46,153 nucleotides of DNA, taken from NCBI GenBank assembly GCA_016929415.1, contig JAFGIW010000096.1:1-46153 (forward strand), written 5' to 3'. This document shows, piece by piece, positions 8,233 through 17,609 of this stretch (its first letter is position 1; each line of letters begins with the position of its first letter). Source of the DNA: Chitinispirillaceae bacterium (GTDB taxonomy: Bacteria; Fibrobacterota; Chitinivibrionia; Chitinivibrionales; Chitinispirillaceae). A program made the translations under genes and the position numbers. The notes under the pieces are model-generated. The model ran no database searches. It worked only from the letters and a program-made list of their open reading frames with translations, and was not told where the DNA came from.

Positions 8233-8464
8233 GGCGTTATAACCGGCATGTGCTTTACAATCAGCGTACATTGCCCGGTCCGCGAATCGTACACCGGTAT
8301 GCAAACGCGAAACCGTGACGTGGGGAACCGTATGCGTGAATCGCGCTCGTACGGATCCGCGGGGGCTCCGGGCGGGTGACGCCGCTTGTTTCGACAGCGA
8401 TGCCGATTCCGATGTCTTTTTTCACTCCATTCCTCCCTTTCCCCCTCATCCTCTCATCCCCCCT
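8233..8464. other. Intergenic, AT-rich to GC-rich transition
   Basis: No gene is seen. Composition changes here from the AT-rich island to the GC-rich chromosome. A GC-rich block at 8350-8385 includes GGATCCGCGG, also found in the block near 5165. The pyrimidine-rich stretch before 8464 is downstream of the minus-strand gene and has no clear hairpin. Confidence 0.5.
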
Positions 8465-9091
8465 TCACTTCCCTTCACGAACCAGAAGTCCGCTCGTCGA
8501 CACCATGATCCGCAGCGTCGCCGCCTTTTCTGCTTGCGTAAAGGTGGCGGAGCCGTATTCCGCGTCGAGGAGCGGCTTGAGGGCGGCCAGTCGCCGCCGC
8601 AGATGGTACATGTTGAGGACCCTGGTTTTCGAAAGGGAATAGACGGTCCGCGGCCTGGTCTGTTCGTCGCCGAGGGAGTGGTACCGGCCGCCCACGCGGT
8701 CGAGTTCGTAGGTGGTATGGACGCCGAGCAGGTTGAGCAGGGGGTGCCATTTGAGGATATGGGCGTCGACATAGAGCAGGTCGCCCGCGATCGTAAACAG
8801 GCTGACGGTGCTGTCGGGAAGGGTAAAGCGGGCATTGAACTGCTGTTTCCCCGCCGGTTCGACGACCACGGTCGCGGCGAGTTCCTCCCTGGTGAGGTTG
8901 CGGTAGCCGTGGTTTGCGATAATCAAGACACCTGAAAGCACGGTGATTGACAGGCAGATCACCATTATCATCCCGTGCCTGAAGGCGCGGAAGAGCTGCA
9001 GCTTCTTTATCGCATGCAGTCCGGTGAAAAGAAATATCGCCCCGATGAGAGAAGTTACGAGCATGATTGCCAGCAGCGGATTCATGAGCAT
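8465..9091 (-). CDS. Conserved membrane protein of unknown function, 208 aa
   Basis: Two N-terminal transmembrane helices (about residues 5-25 and 42-60) are followed by a 145-residue soluble domain. The domain has the pattern GYRNLTREELAATV, then LPD, LKWHPLLNLLG, ELDRVGGRY, RTVYSL and YGSATF. From memory this resembles a family usually labelled cation/multidrug efflux pump in proteobacteria, but the protein is far too small for a pump and that label has no basis in the sequence. It is probably an inner-membrane protein with a periplasmic domain. A ribosome binding site (AAAGGA) lies about 10 bases before the start; the second Met (residue 3) is equally possible. It is downstream of, and in the same direction as, the envelope gene pair at 9177-12546. 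Confidence 0.75.
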   Translation of the reverse strand: MLMNPLLAIMLVTSLIGAIFLFTGLHAIKKLQLFRAFRHGMIMVICLSITVLSGVLIIANHGYRNLTREELAATVVVEPAGKQQFNARFTLPDSTVSLFTIAGDLLYVDAHILKWHPLLNLLGVHTTYELDRVGGRYHSLGDEQTRPRTVYSLSKTRVLNMYHLRRRLAALKPLLDAEYGSATFTQAEKAATLRIMVSTSGLLVREGK

Positions 9092-9176
9092 GGTTTTGTT
9101 ATCCTTTTGGATTATGATTTCCGGTTTCGTTCGCGATTTCGATCCCGATTCACTTATTCATCCTTCCCTCTTCCCC

Positions 9177-10577
9177 CTACCTCACCATCCTCACCCCGAA
9201 GGCCAGTCTTCCATTCTCCAACCCCTCATGAAAACCTTCGAAAAAAGTACTGCCTGTCCCGCCGTACGAGTAATACCGGCCGTTGACCCCCATGGAAAAT
9301 AATTTGTACGACAGTTCAATCATGAATCTTCTATAGAGCAGCGCGCCGGCGCCGAGCCACAGATCGATGTTCATGTTCCAGGAGGCCGCGCGGTCATTGC
9401 CGTTGATCCTGCCGCTGCCGCGCGACCCGTAAACGATCCTGCCGAAGAGATGGCCGGTTATCGAGGGCGTGGAAGGGGGAATGGACAGAAACAGCCGGAG
9501 CCCGTGATTGGCGCTCGTGAGCGGATTGAGGTAATAATAACAAAGGCTATCGTTGTTGAAACCCAGCGGATAGACGTTTGAGACGCGGCTGTCGGCGGCC
9601 GCGCGATAGACGTTGGCGTATTCAATGGTAAAACCGACCTGTTCCAGCGAAGCGAACCATACGCGCGGCCCGCCGTTTGCATTGACCTGGAAGAGCGCGG
9701 GGTTTGTGGGACTGTACCGGTCGCAGAGCGTAAACCGCAGACGTGCGCCTGTGCGGCGATGCAGATAACCGTTGGTATGAACCTCGTACTGATAACCGGC
9801 GGTATGCCGTTCATACGCGAGCAGCCAGGGAACGATGCCGTCATTCTGACGAAGCGCACGTTGCTCCTCGTCGTAGAAGCCCTCGATCAGCCAGAGGAAT
9901 TTGAACGGCCGGTCGTGTCGCAGGAAATCCCTCCAGTACCCGATGCCGGCGGTGAAGGCGACGGCGCCGTCCCCTTCGCCGTATTCCGTATAATCAATAT
10001 AATCGTAATTGTTTTCGTAGTCGATCGTCCGGTACAGGCTGAAACCGCTCCACCGTTCGATATCCGCGTCGGCGCCGTAGAAAACATGGCGGATCGAATC
10101 GACGTCGAAGATCCCGTTCGTATTGATAAGAAACCGGTCGGAATTAAACACGGCGAGCGATGCGTATTCCTCCGTGATTCCCGGGCGGCCGGCAGCCGGC
10201 TCCACAAGACGGTTCACCCGTTTCCGCAGCGGCTGGCAACCGATGCCAATCTGCAGCAGTGACCCCGGCAGGGGCATCGAACAGGCGATTTCCTGGAGGG
10301 AAGGGGCAAGGTGCGGGAAGGGTCTGTCGGTAATTCCGCCGCGTGCGCATACCGCCCCCCACGGAAGATTGACATCTGAAACATGCAGTGATGCGTTCCA
10401 GAAAGGGACGGTATCCGATGCGTCGATTGATTCGTAAACATTCACCGCCACGTCGACGATCCCCGTGTCTTCCCGCTCGAACGCCGCGCCGTAAAGCCGC
10501 GGGACCGGTGCGGATTCCACCCCGGCGAGTCCGCTCCCGGCGAGTATCAGTGCCGCCATAAGGCAAACGACGGACAT
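9177..10577 (-). CDS. Secreted, probably outer-membrane, protein of unknown function
   Basis: A 466-residue protein with a signal peptide (MSVVCLMAALILAGSGLAG) and a body full of short amphipathic strands rich in Tyr, Arg and Gly (for example YGEGDGAVAFTAGIGYW, NGYLHRRTGARLRFTL, GALLYRRFMIELSYKLF), ending in the hydrophobic ALxFGVRMVR pattern. This is what an outer-membrane beta-barrel of 14-18 strands looks like, but it is fold inference only; no named family is recognised. It starts one base after the stop of the lipoprotein gene at 10579-12546, so the two are co-transcribed and probably act as a pair in the outer envelope. Confidence 0.7.
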   Translation of the reverse strand: MSVVCLMAALILAGSGLAGVESAPVPRLYGAAFEREDTGIVDVAVNVYESIDASDTVPFWNASLHVSDVNLPWGAVCARGGITDRPFPHLAPSLQEIACSMPLPGSLLQIGIGCQPLRKRVNRLVEPAAGRPGITEEYASLAVFNSDRFLINTNGIFDVDSIRHVFYGADADIERWSGFSLYRTIDYENNYDYIDYTEYGEGDGAVAFTAGIGYWRDFLRHDRPFKFLWLIEGFYDEEQRALRQNDGIVPWLLAYERHTAGYQYEVHTNGYLHRRTGARLRFTLCDRYSPTNPALFQVNANGGPRVWFASLEQVGFTIEYANVYRAAADSRVSNVYPLGFNNDSLCYYYLNPLTSANHGLRLFLSIPPSTPSITGHLFGRIVYGSRGSGRINGNDRAASWNMNIDLWLGAGALLYRRFMIELSYKLFSMGVNGRYYSYGGTGSTFFEGFHEGLENGRLAFGVRMVR

Positions 10578-10578
10578 C

Positions 10579-12546
10579 TCATTCGCCTGTCGAGAATTCG
10601 AAGGATGCGCCGTTGCCGCAGGCGGTTCCGAAGAGATCGGTCACCGTGGTGTCGACGGCGATTTCATATGTGGTGTCGGCGAGCAGGGCGCCATGTTTCA
10701 GGCGATAGGTCCATCGGGTTGAGAGGCTCTGGGTTTCCGCCGCGACCGAATCGACCGCGAGATCGTTGATGGGGGGAGCGCTCCGGATCGCCCCGCAAAG
10801 CGTCGAAGTGTCGATCGCCATGTTGAAGGTCAACGACAGCGGAATCGACCGGTCGGCGTTGATCTGTCCCATGGCCGGGGTGTGGCCGATGAGCAAAAGA
10901 GGCACGGTGGTGAAGGAAAATCTGATCGGGTTGTTCCCGATCCCGTCGAGCGAAAACATCCCCGAATCGATGCTGACGGTGTAGACGGTGCCGCTTCTGA
11001 GATAATGCATCGGACGTATATACAGCCGGTGACCCGACACATCGGAACCGAAGGAAGTGATCCGGGACCAGCCGGTATAGTAGGATACCGGCGGGCTGAC
11101 CGTCAATGACGACTCCACGGCGGTCGAGTCCATAAGCCTTCCGAATGTAATGTAAAATCCCTGGTTTACCGATACCTCGTCGCTTTTGTCGGCAGGTGAC
11201 GCCGTCCATGTCACCGTATCGGAAAGCACCTTCGGAGCGTTTTCCCGTACTGTACTGAAAGTAAAGACAACCATCCTGCCGAGCGAACCGCCACCGGGCA
11301 GGCGCAGCGACGAGTCGACCGATACAACATAGGTCGTTCCCGAATCGAACGGCGCGTGCTCGATCCGCACCTGGGTGGGATCAACGGTGCATTTCAGCGA
11401 GTCGAGGGGCGGCCGGATCGTGAGCGCCCGGAGGAAATCGTCGTTCTCGGCGAGAAAATTGGTGGTGAATGAGAGCGATGTACCGGGGCCGACCCCCGTT
11501 TCGCCGTTGCGGGGATAGGTGCTCCTGATCGCCGGCCGCTCGGTCTCGAACCGGAAGGAGAAGGTGCTTCCCGTCATCGACGAATCGACCGTCATCCATC
11601 CCGCGGCGAACGTCACCGTGTACCAGGTTCCGCACGTCAAGCCATAGGCGAAGGAGACGCTTAACCGGTACTTCTTATTGTAATATTCCCACGAGAAGCG
11701 GGGAACGGCCGGCGGTTCGATGCCGAACGCGTTTTCGACAGACGCATCATGCATAAGGCTGTCGAATGTCACCACGACGGGAGCGGTGGTTCCGACATTA
11801 CGGTCGCCGTCGGCGGGACTGAATGAACCCACCAGCAACGGCGGCGGGACGGCCGATCCCAGCCCGCTGTCGACGGGGTAGGCAATGGTGAAATTCATTT
11901 CGAGGCAATGGCCGTACCGGTCGTGCGCGTCGGTGCCGATGGAAATCAGCAATATGTCTTCTCCGTCAAGTTCATTCCTGGGGATATGCACCTGCAGATT
12001 GTTTCCGGAGGCCCAGATGCAGCGGGCCCTGGGCATCAGCGGCTCGATGGAGAGCGCGCCGCAGACCGATGCCGTATCCATCGCCTCCTCGAAATAAATC
12101 CGGATAATGACGCTGGAATCATTGACATTCGCCGTTCGGTTGTTGATGAATGCCGAATCGATGACGGTGCCCTCGTCGGGATCGACATCGAAAATCAGCA
12201 GCGGCCGCCGTGTCAGTTTGATATCCGCAAGATTGATCACCGGGTAGTCCGCCTGGATCTTCGTTTCCCTGGTTCCGTACCCCGGCGTCTTGACCTGAAG
12301 GTAATAGAAGCCGTAAGGGACATCCCGGAACTCGAACATTTCGGTGATGGTGTCGGGCGCCGTCGAATCGATGCCGCCGGCGCTCAACAGGTAGACCCGC
12401 GTTGCCGGGAGCGCCGGGTAGATACGGCCGCTGATGAGTGCCAGTTTCCCTGCCTTCGGAAAGACGATCTCCGGTGCGTCGCCGCAGTGGAGGAACAGCG
12501 CCGTCATGAGCAACGGCATTCCTTTTATCATCTTCAATCGCCGCAT
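10579..12546 (-). CDS. Lipoprotein with repeated Big_5-type Ig-like domains
   Basis: I place the start at the ATG at 12546, 17 codons inside the longest frame, because GAGGAGG precedes it and it gives a clean lipoprotein signal, MRRLKMIKGMPLLMTALFLHC, cut before Cys21. The mature protein (about 635 aa) has an N-terminal carboxypeptidase-regulatory-like segment (YPALPATRVYLLSAGGID...YYLQVKTPGYGT) and then about five repeats of the Big_5 pattern: P-x-(D/N)G near the start, (V/I)xFxxxMD in the middle, and TYxVxVDxx...FxFST at the end. Such domains occur in surface lipoproteins as spacers or binding modules. It is followed after one base by a probable barrel protein. Anchoring at the outer membrane is inferred. 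A 110-bp gap upstream probably holds the promoter. Confidence 0.85.
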   Translation of the reverse strand: MRRLKMIKGMPLLMTALFLHCGDAPEIVFPKAGKLALISGRIYPALPATRVYLLSAGGIDSTAPDTITEMFEFRDVPYGFYYLQVKTPGYGTRETKIQADYPVINLADIKLTRRPLLIFDVDPDEGTVIDSAFINNRTANVNDSSVIIRIYFEEAMDTASVCGALSIEPLMPRARCIWASGNNLQVHIPRNELDGEDILLISIGTDAHDRYGHCLEMNFTIAYPVDSGLGSAVPPPLLVGSFSPADGDRNVGTTAPVVVTFDSLMHDASVENAFGIEPPAVPRFSWEYYNKKYRLSVSFAYGLTCGTWYTVTFAAGWMTVDSSMTGSTFSFRFETERPAIRSTYPRNGETGVGPGTSLSFTTNFLAENDDFLRALTIRPPLDSLKCTVDPTQVRIEHAPFDSGTTYVVSVDSSLRLPGGGSLGRMVVFTFSTVRENAPKVLSDTVTWTASPADKSDEVSVNQGFYITFGRLMDSTAVESSLTVSPPVSYYTGWSRITSFGSDVSGHRLYIRPMHYLRSGTVYTVSIDSGMFSLDGIGNNPIRFSFTTVPLLLIGHTPAMGQINADRSIPLSLTFNMAIDTSTLCGAIRSAPPINDLAVDSVAAETQSLSTRWTYRLKHGALLADTTYEIAVDTTVTDLFGTACGNGASFEFSTGE

Positions 12547-12656
12547 TCTGCCTCCTCGCGTAAGTACATTGAGCGGAGTCGCAATGTGCTCATTCAATCA
12601 CGTGCATTTCGACTTCGCTCAATGCCCGGAATAGGTGATTTTCGGTCGGATACTGA

Positions 12657-14417
12657 TCAGAACACCTCGACCCTGTTTCTCCCGATTTCCTTCGCCCGGT
12701 AGAGCGCCTTGTCCGCCTTTGCGATGAGTTCGTTGATCTGACGCGCGTGTTTGCGGTACTCCGCAATGCCGAAACTCATGGTAAGGCGGACGTCATTGCC
12801 GGTCGGTGACTTGAAGGGAAGCGCGGCAATGGCGGCGCGGATACGTTCGGCCGTTTCCGCGGCGCCGTTATCGGTCGTCTTTACGAGGATGAGGGCGAAT
12901 TCCTCGCCTCCATACCGCGCGACCGTGTCAATGTCCTGACGGACGCTGTTTTCGAGCAGCGAGGATATGCCCTTGAGCACGAAATCGCCGAAGGGATGAC
13001 CGTAAGTGTCGTTGATTTTCTTGAAGAAATCGATGTCACAAATGACAAGGGCAACCGGCTCGTTGTACCTGATCGCCCGGGTGATCTCGTCGGCAAGGAG
13101 CTGCTGGAAAGTGCGGTGGTTGTAAAGCCCGGTAAGTCCGTCGTGGGTGGCGAGCGCGTTTGCTTTTTCGAAAGTCAGCATTTTCTCGATCGCAAGACCC
13201 GCCGAGGTGCTCAGACGGCCAACCAGTTCGCGGTACGACTCGTCGTAAACGTCCTCCCGGTAGGATTCCACCAGGAGCATTCCCCTGCACTCATCCACGC
13301 CGAGCGGAACGGCAACGAACGACCGAAGCTCATCGTTGCGCGGTTCGTCGTTGAAGTAGCGCACCTCGAAATGCTCATTCGAATAATTGCGGGAAAGCAC
13401 GAGATTGTTCGCATACAGCACGGAAGCGAGCGATTTTTCCCTGAGCGAAAACTGCTTTTTGACAAACGCATCGGCGTCGGCGCCGACGGCGGCAAGCAGC
13501 GTCGCCGATGTCGCGTCCTCGTTTTTCATGCTGATCGTGAGACGGTCGAACGGGAGCGCCAGAGGGACGATGGCAACGATTTTTTCGACGATCGAGGAGC
13601 GTGACAGGTTGCGGAAAAATTCCTTCTCTATGGAACTCATGGCGGCGAGACGGCCGTGCTGGAGTTTGTGCTCGGTGTACAGATAGCTTCCGTATACCGC
13701 CTCCCCCAGGAGTGCGGTCGCCGTGCTTAAAAAGGCATGGTCTTCATCGGTAAAGTTTTTCGGGACGGTACTGTCGACGATGATGGTGCCGCGCTCGATG
13801 CCGCCGGTCGTGATCGGGCTTGCCATGAGCGAGCGAATGCCCGCATCCTTGGTATAGTAGTAGAGCGTCATGCTGTCGCTGATGATCTCTTTGAGGTTGA
13901 GTTGCTTGAGTCCCTCTTTGAGAAAGCTTCCGATCACCCCTACTCCCGGATAGAGGACGGCGTTCTTGTTGATGCAGTCGCTCTGCGATTTAAAGCGCCG
14001 AAGCAGGAAACCGCCGTCGAGCGTGGGGAAAAATATTGCTACGGTATGCGGATGCACATGCGACCATATCAGACCGATTCCCGCATCAAGCATGCCGTCG
14101 ACCGTCGCTTCGGTTATTGCCCATTGCTCCTTCCGGTACGTTCTTCCAAGCGCTGCGGCAGGGTCGACCGGGTTGGCCTCGGCGGTGGCCTGCTTCTGGA
14201 AAATACGGGGAAGTGAGACCTCGGTCGTGGAGTGCGTCGTTGTTTTCGCTCGATGGTACCGGATGGTAAAGCCCGCCGTGAAGCAGATGATCAATCCGCC
14301 GAAAAGCAGGGCGGGTACGCCGATCGCCGCCGCTTTCCCTCCGGTATAGTGAAACGCGATCGCGGCGATCAAAAGCAGGCCCATCAGTAAAAGGGGGAGG
14401 CTATGTCGTCGTCTCAT
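12657..14417 (-). CDS. Membrane-anchored GAF-GAF-GGDEF diguanylate cyclase
   Basis: Makes the second messenger cyclic di-GMP from two GTP. Two N-terminal transmembrane helices (about 7-24 and 33-53) are followed by two GAF-like sensor domains (about 100-245 and 260-412) and a GGDEF domain (about 420-586). The domain entry DGLTGLYNHRTF (426-437), metal site CDIDFFKKINDTYGHPFGD and active-site GGEEF (503-507) are intact, so it should be active. The usual product-inhibition site RxxD is degenerate: the Arg position is Gln (QDID, 494-497), so feedback inhibition may be lost. The start overlaps the stop of the response-regulator gene by 4 bp (ATGA), which in turn overlaps lptFG, so all three are translationally coupled. 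Confidence 0.95.
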   Translation of the reverse strand: MRRRHSLPLLLMGLLLIAAIAFHYTGGKAAAIGVPALLFGGLIICFTAGFTIRYHRAKTTTHSTTEVSLPRIFQKQATAEANPVDPAAALGRTYRKEQWAITEATVDGMLDAGIGLIWSHVHPHTVAIFFPTLDGGFLLRRFKSQSDCINKNAVLYPGVGVIGSFLKEGLKQLNLKEIISDSMTLYYYTKDAGIRSLMASPITTGGIERGTIIVDSTVPKNFTDEDHAFLSTATALLGEAVYGSYLYTEHKLQHGRLAAMSSIEKEFFRNLSRSSIVEKIVAIVPLALPFDRLTISMKNEDATSATLLAAVGADADAFVKKQFSLREKSLASVLYANNLVLSRNYSNEHFEVRYFNDEPRNDELRSFVAVPLGVDECRGMLLVESYREDVYDESYRELVGRLSTSAGLAIEKMLTFEKANALATHDGLTGLYNHRTFQQLLADEITRAIRYNEPVALVICDIDFFKKINDTYGHPFGDFVLKGISSLLENSVRQDIDTVARYGGEEFALILVKTTDNGAAETAERIRAAIAALPFKSPTGNDVRLTMSFGIAEYRKHARQINELIAKADKALYRAKEIGRNRVEVF

Positions 14418-14821
14418 CGGTCACCTGTTGATCGGGGGGGGGCGGGCGGCAGCGAAAGCAGGCGTGTAACCATGGCCAGAAGACGTTCGCGTTCGATCGG
14501 CTTCGCGATGACGCCGTTGAAACCCATGTTGAGCAGGCTTTTACGGGTGATTTTTTTCAGAAACGAGGTCATGGCGACGATGGGGATCGCCGCGGTCTTC
14601 TCCTGCCGGTGCAGGTCGTTGAAAAGGCGGATACCGTCAACCACCGGCATCATGATGTCGGTGATGATCAGGTCGGGGGAGATCTCCCGTGCCATTTTCA
14701 GGCCTTCGAATCCGTTGCCGGCGGTAAATACATCAAAATCGCGATAGCAGAAAAGCTCAACAAGGTCAAGTGTATCGAGGCTGTCGTCGATCAGAAGAAG
14801 CTTCGGTTTGCCGCCGCTCAC
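14414..14821 (-). CDS. Single-domain response regulator (CheY-like receiver)
   Basis: A 135-residue stand-alone receiver domain with no output domain. Acidic pocket Asp12/Asp13 (LLIDDS), phospho-acceptor Asp55 (ITDIMMP), Thr85 (MTSF) and Lys107 (AKP) are all present, so phosphorylation should work. The longest frame begins 20 codons earlier, but I choose the GTG at 14821 because it overlaps the lptFG stop as GTGA, a classic coupling arrangement, and because the family begins just before LLLIDD. No histidine kinase is in the window, so the phosphate donor is elsewhere. Its position between lptFG and the cyclase suggests it modulates one of them by protein contact; this is inference. Confidence 0.92.
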   Translation of the reverse strand: MSGGKPKLLLIDDSLDTLDLVELFCYRDFDVFTAGNGFEGLKMAREISPDLIITDIMMPVVDGIRLFNDLHRQEKTAAIPIVAMTSFLKKITRKSLLNMGFNGVIAKPIERERLLAMVTRLLSLPPAPPRSTGDR

Positions 14822-17391
14822 CGTATGGCCTTTCGATAGAGGACAAGCCCGATGAAGAGAAAGATGATATTGCCGAGCCATGCGCCGAGCAGCGTGGGGA
14901 AATGTCCGTTCTGCGCGAAAACGATGGCCAGGCGGCAGATGATCCAGTACGAGAAGGTGAGTGCGAGGCCGATGCCGAAAAGCACGGCGCTTCCTTTACG
15001 TCCGGCACGGGCGGTGACGGCGATGCCGAGAAGGATCACGACGAAACTCATGAAGGGGTATGCCAGCTTGAATTCGAGCTCGCCCATATGTTTCTGCACC
15101 TTCTCTCCGCGGCGCTTCGCCGCCTCGATAAAACCGCGAAGCTCCCAGTAGCTCATCTCTTCCTTGCTCTTGATCCGCGCCACCATATCCACCGGCCGTG
15201 TGGTGAGGACCGAATCGGAAAGCGTGTCGAACGGAGAGAGCGTCACTCTCGAATTGCCGAAGGTGCGTACGGTCCCATTGACAAACCGCCAACCCGAGCC
15301 GTCGTACAGCATCGCCTCGGCGGAGATCCGTTCGGTGATGCGGTTGCCGCGGAACGTTTCGCGGCGAACCGTCCGTGCACGCTGAGGCACGGTGCTGAAT
15401 TCACCGAAAACGTACATGGTGTTCGGCGTACCGAAATAGTAGAAATTACGGCGGAACTCCCTGATGCCGTACACCCGTTCGACGGCGGAGGTCCGCGGCT
15501 CCTTCAGATGTTCCAGGAGCAGGCGCCGCTGCGCATTGGCACGCGGCAATATCCACTCGCCTCCGTAGAACGAGCCGATCCAGAAAAGGATCCCCATGAT
15601 AAGCAGCGGGAAGGTCAGCTGGCGCAGGTTGATGCCCGCGGCTTTCATGGCGATGAGCTCGCTGTTTTTCGCCAGTCGCCCGATTGAAAACATCGACGCG
15701 AGCAGCAGAACGATCGGGATGATGATCTGGATGATCCACGGCAGGTAGTACCAGTAAAACAGCATGATGTTGTAAAAAGGCGCGCCGTCGAACCGTTTGA
15801 GGTTGCTCACGTAATCGACGGCGACGAATATCACGATGATCGCCATGAGGACGCCGACAACGTAGTCGAGGAAAAGGCCGATCAGGTAGACCGGCAGGAT
15901 GCCGAAGAGTTTCCGGAAAATCCAGCGCGGGACCCTTACGACAAACAGGGGCAGCTTCAGCAGAAAGCCGACGGCAGAGGATTTTCTGCGCGGATGCTTC
16001 CTTCCGGTGAGCCCTTTCCACCATGTCAAAAGGACGTCGAACCTGATGGTCGTTTCGCGCAGCATGAGGATGATCAGGACAATGCCGCAGAGCGTTATGA
16101 AAATATTACCCCCCCACATCGCCAGCCAGGGCGGAATGATCAGCTTGTCGGCAAGGGGTTCCCCGCCGATGAGACTCGCCCAATAAATAATAAAGAAAAA
16201 GATACTGTAACTCGCGCCGACGGTAAGCCCTCCCCGCCGCGCCATGATGCCGAGCGGCGCGCCGATCAGCACAAAAATGATGCAGGCGAACGGGATCGAA
16301 TATTTCTTGTGCACCTCGACCATGTACTGCGCGATCAGCCTGTTGTTTGCATGGAACCTGCGTTGCAGCCGTTCGATCAGGTCGCCGATCGGCCTGATCG
16401 AGGCCATGGTGTACATGCCGGTGGAATCGATTTTTTTTACCCATGCGGAAAAGGTCGGCGAATCGTCGGGAAGTGCGGCGGAATCGGCGAGCGTATCGCG
16501 CCTGCTCAATGAATCGAGAGTGCGGACCCGCAGCGACAGGGAATCGATCAGCGCGTGGTACTCGTCCATGAGCAATCCGTTTGATTTTTTCAGCTCCGCG
16601 ACGTCGGCGAGCATCCTCGCCACGTTTTTTTCACGGTCGCCGCGATAGTCGGAATCGGTGCGCTGAAACCGGGAATCGACATTCTTGATCGCGATCACCT
16701 GCCGGGCGAACCGGCCGAGGAAATAGTCGTCCTTGTTCGTGCGGGAGATGCTGTGCGTCTCACCGTTGTAAAGGGTAAGTTCGATATACTGCTGATCGGG
16801 GGTGATGCGCAAATCCCCGCTGTCGGCAACCGTCAGCGAAGGGTCCTGTCCGGCCGCATCGGTAAAAATACGGATATTGCCGAGACCTCCGGTCTTGTTG
16901 TCGACCTTTTCGGTATAAATCGTATACCCGGGAAAGTCGGTGATGAGCACCTTGGGTTCGATGAACGCCGTAGGTTTTTTCCGGGAGATATCGGAGAGCA
17001 GGTTGGACGCACGATGGTTGGCCTCAGGCAGTATCAGATCATTGAAATAGATATTGAGCACACAGAGCACCGCCGCGGCGGCGAATACCGGAATGAGAAG
17101 CGGCCAGAGGCTCTGGCCCGATGCCTTGATCGACGTGATTTCGTTATCACCCGCCATCCGTCCGAATGTCGTGAGCGTCGCTACAAGAATCGCCATCGGA
17201 ATGGCAAGGGTGATCATCCAGGCCATCTCAATGATGAAGACCTCGATAACGACCGCCGTATCAAGCCCTTTCGAAATGATCCGGTCGAGCAGCAGCACCG
17301 CCTGCTGCATCACGAAGAGAAATACGATAATGCTCATCGAGGAGAGAAAGGGAGCGATGAGTTCGCGGATAATGTAGCGATACAGGATCAT
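14818..17391 (-). CDS. Single-chain fusion of two YjgP/YjgQ permeases (LptF-LptG-like)
   Basis: LptF and LptG are normally two proteins that pair in the inner membrane with the LptB ATPase to extract LPS. Here one 857-residue protein carries both. The first half (about 1-447) has TM helices at 12-35, 52-72, 100-120, then a periplasmic domain and TM helices at 365-445. The second half (about 500-857) repeats this layout. The cytoplasmic coupling motif occurs twice: TFGRMAGDNEITSIKASG (75-92) and SIGRLAKNSELIAMKAAG (569-586). A basic linker (RKHPRRKSS) and an extra amphipathic/hydrophobic stretch join them. The frame is uninterrupted, so this is a real fusion and not an assembly joint. Within the first periplasmic domain, residues 245-320 form an added helical insertion. 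It is the first gene of the operon with the receiver and cyclase. No Shine-Dalgarno sequence is evident. Confidence 0.92.
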   Translation of the reverse strand: MILYRYIIRELIAPFLSSMSIIVFLFVMQQAVLLLDRIISKGLDTAVVIEVFIIEMAWMITLAIPMAILVATLTTFGRMAGDNEITSIKASGQSLWPLLIPVFAAAAVLCVLNIYFNDLILPEANHRASNLLSDISRKKPTAFIEPKVLITDFPGYTIYTEKVDNKTGGLGNIRIFTDAAGQDPSLTVADSGDLRITPDQQYIELTLYNGETHSISRTNKDDYFLGRFARQVIAIKNVDSRFQRTDSDYRGDREKNVARMLADVAELKKSNGLLMDEYHALIDSLSLRVRTLDSLSRRDTLADSAALPDDSPTFSAWVKKIDSTGMYTMASIRPIGDLIERLQRRFHANNRLIAQYMVEVHKKYSIPFACIIFVLIGAPLGIMARRGGLTVGASYSIFFFIIYWASLIGGEPLADKLIIPPWLAMWGGNIFITLCGIVLIILMLRETTIRFDVLLTWWKGLTGRKHPRRKSSAVGFLLKLPLFVVRVPRWIFRKLFGILPVYLIGLFLDYVVGVLMAIIVIFVAVDYVSNLKRFDGAPFYNIMLFYWYYLPWIIQIIIPIVLLLASMFSIGRLAKNSELIAMKAAGINLRQLTFPLLIMGILFWIGSFYGGEWILPRANAQRRLLLEHLKEPRTSAVERVYGIREFRRNFYYFGTPNTMYVFGEFSTVPQRARTVRRETFRGNRITERISAEAMLYDGSGWRFVNGTVRTFGNSRVTLSPFDTLSDSVLTTRPVDMVARIKSKEEMSYWELRGFIEAAKRRGEKVQKHMGELEFKLAYPFMSFVVILLGIAVTARAGRKGSAVLFGIGLALTFSYWIICRLAIVFAQNGHFPTLLGAWLGNIIFLFIGLVLYRKAIR

Positions 17392-17609
17392 GCAGGAGGC
17401 CCGGCGCTGAGTTGTACGGTATATAGCACCCCACGGTACTACCTGCTTTCAGGAGGTTTCAACCGGGGCATTATTGAAAAAATACCTTACAACCGTGGCC
17501 GTTACAAGCAGAGCGGCGGGGCGGGCGGGATGCCTTAAAGTCGAAAAAAATTGAGCGGTGACGCTGCCCTTCCACCGCTCAATTATAAAATCATGATCGC
17601 CGATCAGAT
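17392..17609. terminator. Intergenic region with a minus-strand terminator at 17542-17584
   Basis: A perfect 12-bp stem (17549-17560 pairs with 17573-17584) is followed, reading the minus strand, by seven T residues. It is a strong rho-independent terminator for the fragment at 17610-17927. The rest, 17392-17540, is upstream of lptFG, probably holds its promoter, and shows nothing else. Confidence 0.88.

Noticed and set aside
5140..8390. GC-rich blocks between AT-rich genes as possible integron attC sites
   Set aside because: No paired RYYYAAC/GTTRRRY ends and no conserved boundaries could be found.
8315..8935. Long plus-strand open frame of 206 codons
   Set aside because: Antisense to the membrane protein gene, with composition of a shadow frame in GC-rich DNA.
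14770..15687. Long plus-strand open frame of 305 codons
   Set aside because: Antisense to lptFG; charged, repetitive composition, no ribosome binding site.
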